From the NCBI GenBank assembly GCA_964484095.1, contig CAZAEB010000014.1, positions 1 through 12,757 of the forward strand: 12,757 bases of DNA, written 5' to 3'. The notes under the pieces are model-generated. The model ran no database searches and was not told where the DNA came from. It was given only the letters and a program-made list of their open reading frames with translations. Shown in pieces: positions 7,398-12,757 of the stretch; positions within the stretch are counted from its first letter, which is position 1; each line of letters opens with the position of its first letter. The position numbers were made by a program, and so were the translations under genes. The stretch is from CAZAEB01 sp964484095 (GTDB taxonomy: Bacteria > Patescibacteriota > Microgenomatia > UBA12405 > BS750m-G30).

Positions 7398-8942
7398 TCA
7401 AAGCTCTTTTCTGTTAATTTCAAATATTTTAATACTACTTTTTTCCCATTCGACGCCTGGCTCGTCAATTTCTTTTACTAGTAGGAGGTTTTTTCCCAAA
7501 AACTGTTTGCCCATAAAGGGTTGATATAGAGTCATCATAAAAGGATCATAATCAATGAAATATTTAGCCTCTGATTGATTAATAAACTCCCAAAGCCGAT
7601 ATTCTTTTATTGCCTTGTACGCTTTATTATTGACCACCCCGTCGAGATTGATGACCGATCTATCTGAAAAATAACCAATAATCCCGCAATTAAAAGACGC
7701 GCTAATCTCTTTTTCATCGGTGTTTCTGTTTAACCACTCCCCCGCCTTTAGCATTTCTATCTGGTGGGGATATTCGTTTAAATAGATAATTTTATTGAGA
7801 TTAAATATGGCTACCAGAAAAATAACCAAAACGGTAAATCTTTTTAAGATATTCTTGGAATCTTTTTTAAGACTAAGGAACAGAAAAAAGATATAAGAAA
7901 TTATAATACTGCCAATTAATATTAGTTGATCAAAATACCACGGCCGAGGGTATTGGCGGATAGAAACATGAATAAAAGTCAGAAAAATCCCCCCTAAAAA
8001 AAGAGAAAAGATAGGAGTTATTTTTCTGCGGCATTGGGCAGTCAATCTGAGAAGAAATATTAAAGTTAAGATAACAAAAAAGCAAGGAAAGCCTAAAATT
8101 GAGAAAAAGTCATTTATAAAAAATTTTCCAAGGAGGGTGATGCTATTTCTCAAAATTATTCCTTGGTGTTGACTGCTAGTCAATAAATATTGTTTCAATA
8201 CAAAAGGAACCGCATTGGCGCTAGACTGAAGTATGGTGTTAAATTTAGCCAAATTCCAAAAAATCCATGGAGAGATAGTGATAAAAGAAGTAATAGAAAA
8301 CAAAACACCATTTTTGAAATGATTGTTTTTGGCTCTAGAAATAACGATTAAAAAAAGAGGAAGAAGATAAAAAATCAAATCTGTTCTGGCCAGAAATGCC
8401 ATTCCAAAGATGGTTCCTAGAATTGCGAAATTTTTTGGTTTTACAAAATTAAAATTTCTACCCAAAACTAAAAATATTAAAACCATTAATAAAAAACTAG
8501 CCAGTGAGGTTTCCAGTCCATTAAGACTGTTCGCAATAACTCTGTAATTTAAAAAATATAAAACTAGTCCGATGTTGGCAACAAGGCTATTTTGAGTTTT
8601 CTCCTTTAAAAATCTATTTAACAGCACTGCTGTTGCTGTATTAAAAATCACTGCCAGAAAAAGGGTTGTTTTTATCATTACCCATGGGGCGGTAATTAGT
8701 TTTGCCAGAGGGAGAAGAATAATCATCCAGAGAGGATGGTATCCGTTTGTAGGATTTATCCCATCAAAACTGCTTCCTAGTCCCAAACAAATGTTTTTTG
8801 CGATTTTAAAATAATAGAATGCGTCATCAGGGACAATAGTAATGAGGTTTTCAGGAGAAGAAAAAACAAAAAAAAGCCTTGCGGCAATCCCTGTTAAAAT
8901 AATAATAATGACTATATTATTCGCAGATGTTTTCAGCCTCAT
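7398..8942 (-). CDS. GT-C type polyprenyl-phosphate-dependent membrane glycosyltransferase (GT39/ArnT-like)
   Basis: A 514-residue integral membrane protein with roughly ten or more hydrophobic helices and a C-terminal extracytoplasmic domain (about 390-514). The first helix (10-27) is followed by VPDDAFYYFKIAKNI, placing D39-D40 in the first outer loop, where GT-C enzymes keep their catalytic or metal-binding acid. GINPTNGYHPLW (61-72), LNGLETSL (140-147), LARTDLI (184-190) and RPWYFDQ (333-339) are further conserved-looking positions in the loops. The tail contains GIIGYFSDRSVINLDGVVN, a segment I associate with large uncharacterised bacterial GT-C proteins. Such enzymes move a sugar from a lipid-phosphate carrier to a lipid or protein on the outer face of the membrane; donor and acceptor cannot be inferred. 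It has its own extended -10 element and stands alone between two operons. The fold is well supported, the exact family less so. Confidence 0.8.
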   Translation of the reverse strand: MRLKTSANNIVIIIILTGIAARLFFVFSSPENLITIVPDDAFYYFKIAKNICLGLGSSFDGINPTNGYHPLWMIILLPLAKLITAPWVMIKTTLFLAVIFNTATAVLLNRFLKEKTQNSLVANIGLVLYFLNYRVIANSLNGLETSLASFLLMVLIFLVLGRNFNFVKPKNFAILGTIFGMAFLARTDLIFYLLPLFLIVISRAKNNHFKNGVLFSITSFITISPWIFWNLAKFNTILQSSANAVPFVLKQYLLTSSQHQGIILRNSITLLGKFFINDFFSILGFPCFFVILTLIFLLRLTAQCRRKITPIFSLFLGGIFLTFIHVSIRQYPRPWYFDQLILIGSIIISYIFFLFLSLKKDSKNILKRFTVLVIFLVAIFNLNKIIYLNEYPHQIEMLKAGEWLNRNTDEKEISASFNCGIIGYFSDRSVINLDGVVNNKAYKAIKEYRLWEFINQSEAKYFIDYDPFMMTLYQPFMGKQFLGKNLLLVKEIDEPGVEWEKSSIKIFEINRKEL

Positions 8943-8948
8943 CTTTTG

Positions 8949-8957
8949 ATTTTAACA
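8949..8957 (-). promoter_or_regulatory. Extended -10 promoter of the glycosyltransferase gene, leaderless
   Basis: The minus strand reads TGTTAAAAT (8957-8949), a TGn-TAAAAT extended -10 box, followed by only six bases (CAAAAG) before the ATG at 8942. The expected start of transcription is the A of the ATG itself, so the mRNA would be leaderless. No -35 match is seen 16-18 bp upstream. The form is nearly identical to the TGTTATAATCAAA element in front of gatC, which supports it being real. Confidence 0.55.
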
Positions 8958-8969
8958 GCAAAAACCTCG

Positions 8970-9008
8970 ATAGTCTCTAGTAGTTGCACTAGTGCTTATT
9001 TATAGTCT
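8970..9008. repeat. Palindrome flanked by direct repeats in the intergenic gap
   Basis: In the 72-bp gap upstream of the glycosyltransferase there is a perfect 10-bp palindrome, GCACTAGTGC (8986-8995). On either side lies the heptamer ATAGTCT in direct orientation (8970-8976 and 9002-9008, 32 bp apart). CTAGT (8977-8981) and ACTAG (8988-8992) could also pair as a short hairpin. The block lies just upstream of the -10 element, so an operator is possible. As a terminator for the lemA operon it is weak, because no U-tract follows on the minus strand. Confidence 0.35.
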
Positions 9009-9014
9009 TAAAAG

Positions 9015-9452
9015 CTATTTTTTATAAAGTGTTTTTATTTGGTATAAAAAGTACAAGAATGCAAATGAAATTAACAGTCCAAATACAGAAAGCTGTAAAA
9101 GGCTGGATAAAAGACCGACCAGCATGGCCCAATAAAGCAGTTGCCAGCCTTTAATATTTAACTTAAACAGATGAGGGACAGCAACAAGTCCTAGTGCCAC
9201 CTGAATAATTCCAATGATATAAATAACCATCCATCTTGCATACATATTACTGCCTACAGCCCAAAATGGAGGAGTAATTTTGCCAAATCCAAGACTTTTA
9301 ATAATTCCGGGTACAGCCATTAAGCCAAAAACGAGAACTACCCAACCAGTTGCTTTTGCAATAATTTCTCTTTTGTTTTCAGATAACTGAGGAGCCTTTT
9401 TTAAAAAAAGATCTGAAAAAAAATTATCTAATTTTTTCATTAATTGGTTCAT
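9015..9452 (-). CDS. Uncharacterised small membrane protein with four hydrophobic segments, third gene of the lemA-htpX operon
   Basis: I do not recognise a named family. The protein is 145 residues from the ATG at 9452. A hydrophilic, Lys-rich N-terminus (about 1-32, with KKLDNFFSDLF) precedes four hydrophobic stretches: ATGWVVLVFGLMAVPGII, WMVIYIIGIIQVALGLVAVP, a segment around LLYWAMLVGLLSSLLQL, and VFGLLISFAFLYFLYQI. The protein ends in a short basic tail (KTLYKK). The repeated 'GLMAVPG / GLVAVPH' pattern in the first two helices hints at an internal duplication or paired helices. A GTG at 9461 in the same frame would give three more residues, but it lies inside the GGAGG ribosome binding site; the ATG at 9452, 8 nt after GGAGG, is the better start. 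It follows htpX by 28 bp with its own strong ribosome binding site. A link to LemA/HtpX envelope upkeep is suggested only by position. Confidence 0.8.
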   Translation of the reverse strand: MNQLMKKLDNFFSDLFLKKAPQLSENKREIIAKATGWVVLVFGLMAVPGIIKSLGFGKITPPFWAVGSNMYARWMVIYIIGIIQVALGLVAVPHLFKLNIKGWQLLYWAMLVGLLSSLLQLSVFGLLISFAFLYFLYQIKTLYKK

Positions 9453-9460
9453 TATTTTCA

Positions 9461-9469
9461 CCTCCTTTC
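9461..9469 (-). promoter_or_regulatory. Strong ribosome binding site deciding the start at 9452
   Basis: The minus strand reads GAAAGGAGG (9469-9461), a near-perfect anti-16S complement, followed by 8 nt and then ATG. This fixes the start of the small membrane protein at 9452 and rules out the in-frame GTG that overlaps the GGAGG. Confidence 0.85.
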
Positions 9470-9480
9470 AATTTATTAAA

Positions 9481-10374
9481 CTATAACATTTTTTCCAAAG
9501 CGGAAATTCTTTTTGTTGTTGGTGGATGAGTAGAAAACATTTTAGTCCAGTTATTGGCTTTTCCAGTTGTTGATTTGAGGGGATTGGTGATATAGAGATG
9601 AGAGGTGGCTGGTGAGGCCGATTTTAGTGGCTGGTTTTGGGATTGCAGTTTTTTTAAGGCCTCGATTAATCCCTGGGGATGTCTGGTTAACTTGGCGGCA
9701 GAAGCATCGGCATAATATTCTCTTTGTCTCGACAAAGCCAGTTGAATTAGTTTGGCGGCGATTGGAGTAACGATAAGAGCGGCAATTCCCAAAATTAACA
9801 TTATTGGATTCTGGCTCTTTTTGTTTCCTCTTAATCCTAGCCCGGTTCTAAAAATCCAATGGCTTAGCAGGGTTACCGTGCCCACCAAAACAGCCACGAT
9901 AGTCATTAGAAGAATATCATAGTTGGTTATATGTGAAATTTCGTGAGCAACTACCCCTTCCAGCTCGCTTTTGTCGAGGTTTTCAATTAGTCCTGTGGTA
10001 GCGCAAACTACAGCATTTTTTGGATTTTTGCCAGTTGCGAATGCATTAAGGGCAGGAGAGTCAATTACATATAGTTTTGGAATGGGAATTTGAGCGGCAA
10101 TAGCCAGATTTTCTGCGGCAGTATAGAAATTGTAGTGGTCTTTTTTATTGGCAGGTTTTGCTTTTGAAATTGATAAAATAATTTTATCTCCCCAGAGATA
10201 TCCGCCAATGGATGAGGCAAGAGAAAATCCAATGGCTAGAAAAATAATCTCCGGTCCTGTTTCAAGAATGTATCCTAGAATATAGATAAAGCTGCCGACA
10301 AAAATGGTGAATCCGGACATTACAAAAACCGTTCGTCTTTTATTGGCATCAATTTGCTCGTAAACGTTTAGCAT
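9481..10374 (-). CDS. htpX: HtpX-type M48 membrane zinc metalloprotease
   Basis: HtpX is a membrane-embedded zinc protease that degrades misfolded membrane proteins with its active site on the cytoplasmic face. The 297-residue length matches the family. Two N-terminal helices (about 15-35 and 42-62) are followed by a soluble segment with PIPKLYVIDSPALNAFATG. The zinc motif is H144-E145-x2-H148 (VVAHEISHITNYD), and the third ligand is E219 in LSRQREYYADASAA. Two more helices (about 154-173 and 190-212) separate these. The C-terminus keeps the family's final block, FSTHPPTTKRISAL. All catalytic residues are present. The ATG lies 7 nt after the lemA stop with no clear Shine-Dalgarno, so it is probably coupled to lemA translation. 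LemA and HtpX are often neighbours in bacteria. The stop is TAG. The call is confident. Confidence 0.96.
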   Translation of the reverse strand: MLNVYEQIDANKRRTVFVMSGFTIFVGSFIYILGYILETGPEIIFLAIGFSLASSIGGYLWGDKIILSISKAKPANKKDHYNFYTAAENLAIAAQIPIPKLYVIDSPALNAFATGKNPKNAVVCATTGLIENLDKSELEGVVAHEISHITNYDILLMTIVAVLVGTVTLLSHWIFRTGLGLRGNKKSQNPIMLILGIAALIVTPIAAKLIQLALSRQREYYADASAAKLTRHPQGLIEALKKLQSQNQPLKSASPATSHLYITNPLKSTTGKANNWTKMFSTHPPTTKRISALEKML

Positions 10375-10381
10375 TTATTTT

Positions 10382-10960
10382 TTATTCCAGGTTTATCTCT
10401 GGAGCTTTTGTTTCCTTGCCGCTAACCTCAAGATGAGGTCCTGATTCGGCCACCGAAAGACCCTTTTCTTTTTTGAAGCCGGCAATTTTGGCAACAAAGT
10501 TGGTAGGAATGGTAACAATCATTCGGTTAAAATCGGCGGTTAGATCTATCAGGGTTCTTCTTGAGTACATAACTTTGTCAGAAGTGTCTCTAAGTTCATT
10601 CATTAGTTGGGCAACCACACCAGAACCCTTAATCTCAGGATTGCTTTCTACAACAACCCTTAGTGACCCCAAGGCCTTTTGTAGCACATCCTGGGCGGCA
10701 ATCATTTTTTCTGCGCTTCCCGAAGAAACTGCGCTATTTACTGTTTGGCGAGCTTCAGCAAGTTTGTCAAATATTCCTTTTTCATGCATTAAATACCCTT
10801 TTGTTGATTTGACAAGATTTGGGATTAGTTCGATTTGTCTTTTAAGCTGGTTGCCAATTTCCTGAACCGATGCTCTAATCCTGGTTTTTAAGGTTTGAAA
10901 CTTGTTGTAACTAATAACTAAATAAGCGAGAACTAACAAAACGGGAATTAATAAAAACAT
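10382..10960 (-). CDS. lemA: LemA family membrane-anchored helical protein
   Basis: LemA proteins have one N-terminal membrane anchor and a long helical bundle; their molecular role is unknown, and a partnership with HtpX-type proteases is often proposed from gene neighbourhood. Here a hydrophobic segment (1-17) is followed by SYNKFQTLKTRI and the family hallmark RQIELIPNLVKSTKGYLMHEK (41-61). A middle block comprises ESNPEIKGSGVVAQLMNELRDTSDKV, then YSRRTLIDLTADFNRMI and the IPTNFVAKIAGF ending of the fold. The last 25 or so residues are a polar tail (EKGLSVAESG onward), probably disordered. The length of 192 is typical. It is the first gene of a three-gene operon: a good promoter lies in the 73-bp gap behind polX and AAGGAGG precedes the ATG by 4 nt. 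The htpX start follows 7 nt after its stop. Confidence 0.96.
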   Translation of the reverse strand: MFLLIPVLLVLAYLVISYNKFQTLKTRIRASVQEIGNQLKRQIELIPNLVKSTKGYLMHEKGIFDKLAEARQTVNSAVSSGSAEKMIAAQDVLQKALGSLRVVVESNPEIKGSGVVAQLMNELRDTSDKVMYSRRTLIDLTADFNRMIVTIPTNFVAKIAGFKKEKGLSVAESGPHLEVSGKETKAPEINLE

Positions 10961-10964
10961 ATTA

Positions 10965-10971
10965 CCTCCTT
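10965..10971 (-). promoter_or_regulatory. Ribosome binding site of lemA
   Basis: AAGGAGG (10971-10965 on the minus strand) lies 4 nt before the lemA ATG. The match to the anti-Shine-Dalgarno is perfect though the spacing is short. With the site before the small membrane protein it is one of only two clear Shine-Dalgarno sequences in the window. Confidence 0.8.
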
Positions 10972-10993
10972 AATTACTATTTAATACTAAGCC

Positions 10994-11022
10994 ATTTTAG
11001 ATTAACTAATTTAAAATGTCCA
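10994..11022 (-). promoter_or_regulatory. Sigma70-type promoter of the lemA-htpX operon
   Basis: Immediately behind polX the minus strand has TGGACA (11022-11017, five of six matches to TTGACA), exactly 17 bp of spacer, then TAAAAT (10999-10994, five of six matches to TATAAT). Transcription would start near 10987, giving a leader of about 26 nt that contains the AAGGAGG site. This is the best two-box promoter in the window, so the lemA operon is probably expressed separately from polX. Confidence 0.7.
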
Positions 11023-11033
11023 CTATTAGTAAT

Positions 11034-12757
11034 TTAAATTTTTAAAAACTTTTTAAGTTTCAAAAGAGGCCAGCTATTTATGATGTTTTTTTTGGTTGCC
11101 CATCCTCTTCTGGCAGCCGATACTCCTTCAGTAATAAAATCCATATGAGCACAAGCATGACTGTCGCTGTTTATTGATAGTTTCACTCCGCGGCCAACAG
11201 CCTCCTTTATAAATGTGTCAGGAAGATCAAGTCGATCCGGATACGAATTTATTTCTAGGGCAATTTCATGTTTTAAGCAATGAGCAAACACTTTATCCCA
11301 GTCTAGTTCATATCCTTCTCGATGATTTAACATTCTCCCTGTCGGATGGGCAAATATTTTTATTTTTGGGTGAGAAAGTCCTTTAATGATTCTTTTTGTC
11401 ATTTCCTTTTTTGACATATTTAGGTTTGAGTGGATGGCTCCAATGGCATAATCAAGCGTTTCTAGTCCTTTTGGGGCAATTGCCAATTCTCCGCTAGGGC
11501 GAATATCAATTTCTAAACCATTAAAAACTTTAATGTCCAACTTTTTTGCTCTGGTTAAATTTAGTTTATCAATAACTCGTCTTTTTTCGGAAAGAATAGA
11601 TAAGGCTTTACTTACATTTAGTTTGGAAATAGCCGGATTATGCTCTGTAAATCCCAGATATTTATATTTAAGCAAACTTGCTTTTTCAATCATTACTTCG
11701 GGACTGTCTTTTCCCAAGTCATGGCTAGTATTTATTGGAAAGTTGGAGTGGACATGCAGATCTCCCAAAATATCTTTAATTTCTATTAGTTTTGGAAGCT
11801 TTTTTTGACTGGCGGTAAGCAGTTCTCCTTTATCTTCTCGAAGCTCGGGAGGGATATAATCCATTTTTAGAAATTGATAAAGGCTTTTTTCGGTTGAGAA
11901 ATGGTATGTTTTATTGTTCTTTTTGTCTTTTATGCCGTGTTCAGAAAGACTAAGTCCTTTTTCCAAAGCAATTTTTCTTAAATGAATATTGTGCTGTTTC
12001 GATCCGGTAAAGTGTTGCAGCAGGGATCCGTATGTTTTGGGAGTCTTTACATATAAATCTATTTGTCGACCATTGGTTAGAATTATCGAGGCGGTTTTGC
12101 TGCCCGATTTAATTATTTTTTTTACCTTGGGATATTTTATAAACCAGTCAATTGCTTTTTTCGGATTATTACTAGAAACGGCAATATCAATATCGCCTAC
12201 AGTAGCAACTTTTCGTCTGAGACTGCCAAGAGGGTTGGCCTGGATAATATCGTTTGACTCTTTTAGATAGCTAATAATTTTGTCGGCTAGGTTTTGCGCT
12301 TCAACAAGAAGCATTCTGTCTCGGTCGGTTGTTTTATACTCAAGTCTTTCAAGCGACTGGAGAATATTTTTCAGTTTTTTTTGTTTGGCATACTTTTTAA
12401 GTATATTAAGAGCGTTTTTATTACCTTTAATATTAAGTTTTATTGCTAGCTTAAAAGCAGTTTTGGGCCCAATTCCTGAAATTTTCAAGAACTCAAACAT
12501 TGCTGGAGGCAGTCCTTTAAGTTCGTTTTCAAAATGGGAAGATTTTCCTTTTTTAAAGAGTTCATCGAGATGACTAGCTATGCTGTCCCCTACTCCGGGA
12601 ATTTCCGAAAGCTTATTTTCATCCCAGACATCTTTTATTTCTGAAGCGAGATGTTGAATTGAGGAAGCGGCTCGATCATATGCGGATATTCTAAAGGAGT
12701 TAGCGCCTTTTATTTCCAGTGCTGCAGAAACATTTTTAAGTAAACGAGAAACATCGT
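11034..12757 (-). CDS. polX: DNA polymerase X family protein with PHP domain, first few residues outside the window
   Basis: Bacterial PolX fills short gaps in base-excision repair, and its PHP domain supplies 3'-5' exonuclease and AP-site processing. The frame is open to the right edge and 573 residues are visible. The visible start, DVSRLLKNVSAALEIKGANS, matches the family N-terminus, so only about five residues are missing; an ATG at 12500 is internal. Domains in order are: an 8-kDa region with helix-hairpin-helix motifs (EIPGVGDSIASHL near 51, ISGIGPKTAFKL near 92); the polymerase palm with GSLRRKVATVGDIDIAV (visible D188 and D190) and QIDLYV (D233), the three catalytic acids; FTGSKQHNIHLR; and the PHP domain (about 330-573) with DLHVHS (H334, H336), FTEHN, GLEIDI, AIHSNLNMS, FAHPTGRML, EINSYPDRLDLPD and NSDSHA. 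The loop after HxH is unusual (see findings). The total length fits the usual 570-580 residues. Confidence 0.97.
   Translation of the reverse strand, partial: DVSRLLKNVSAALEIKGANSFRISAYDRAASSIQHLASEIKDVWDENKLSEIPGVGDSIASHLDELFKKGKSSHFENELKGLPPAMFEFLKISGIGPKTAFKLAIKLNIKGNKNALNILKKYAKQKKLKNILQSLERLEYKTTDRDRMLLVEAQNLADKIISYLKESNDIIQANPLGSLRRKVATVGDIDIAVSSNNPKKAIDWFIKYPKVKKIIKSGSKTASIILTNGRQIDLYVKTPKTYGSLLQHFTGSKQHNIHLRKIALEKGLSLSEHGIKDKKNNKTYHFSTEKSLYQFLKMDYIPPELREDKGELLTASQKKLPKLIEIKDILGDLHVHSNFPINTSHDLGKDSPEVMIEKASLLKYKYLGFTEHNPAISKLNVSKALSILSEKRRVIDKLNLTRAKKLDIKVFNGLEIDIRPSGELAIAPKGLETLDYAIGAIHSNLNMSKKEMTKRIIKGLSHPKIKIFAHPTGRMLNHREGYELDWDKVFAHCLKHEIALEINSYPDRLDLPDTFIKEAVGRGVKLSINSDSHACAHMDFITEGVSAARRGWATKKNIINSWPLLKLKKFLKI

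Noticed and set aside
9459..9461. GTG start for the small membrane protein
   Set aside because: The GTG overlaps the GGAGG ribosome binding site; the ATG 9 nt downstream has ideal spacing.
11034..12500. Starting polX at the ATG at 12500
   Set aside because: The same frame continues upstream to the window edge and encodes the conserved N-terminal helix-hairpin-helix region of PolX, so this Met is internal (visible residue 86).
1..12757. tRNA genes, CRISPR array, insertion sequence or prophage remnants
   Set aside because: The non-coding gaps are all under about 75 bp, no regularly spaced repeats or terminal inverted repeats were seen, and every gene has a core or housekeeping type of identity.

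Overview
This window looks like a piece of a small, A+T-rich bacterial chromosome, most plausibly a Candidate Phyla Radiation (Patescibacteria) genome, perhaps a Microgenomates-type lineage. That placement is inference, from tightly packed core genes, the gatC/gatA/gatB set, a LemA-HtpX pair, an uncharacterised four-helix membrane protein, and a bacterial PolX with a PHP domain. TGA ends two of the ORFs (4390 and 7398), and I found no in-frame TGA in the dnaE reading frame. The code is therefore the ordinary bacterial one, not the UGA=Gly code of Gracilibacteria/SR1.

All ten genes lie on the minus strand, so transcription runs from right to left. From the right edge the order is: polX (start just outside the window); a sigma70-like promoter; lemA, htpX and a small four-helix membrane protein; a 72-bp gap with a palindrome and a second promoter; a GT-C type membrane glycosyltransferase; a 27-bp gap with an extended -10 promoter; gatC, gatA, an MFS exporter and gatB, all overlapping or nearly touching; a 49-bp gap with a weak promoter; and dnaE, which runs off the left edge. 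No gap exceeds about 73 bp. I see no tRNA, rRNA, mobile element, CRISPR array or convincing intrinsic terminator.

The genes fall into four jobs. DNA synthesis and repair: DnaE (replicative polymerase) and PolX (gap-filling repair polymerase), each carrying its own PHP metal-binding domain. Translation: the GatCAB amidotransferase that makes Gln-tRNA and/or Asn-tRNA from misacylated precursors. Envelope maintenance: LemA, the HtpX membrane protease and the small membrane protein. Envelope export and sugar transfer: the GT-C enzyme and the MFS exporter.

The less ordinary points are an MFS transporter inserted inside the gatCAB operon with a 35-nt overlap into gatB, and a split in start-site style. 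lemA and the small membrane protein have near-perfect Shine-Dalgarno sequences. gatC, the glycosyltransferase and dnaE have -10 elements so close to the ATG that their mRNAs would be leaderless or nearly so. I did not find a clearly novel defence or mobile system here; this is mainly a core-genome region.
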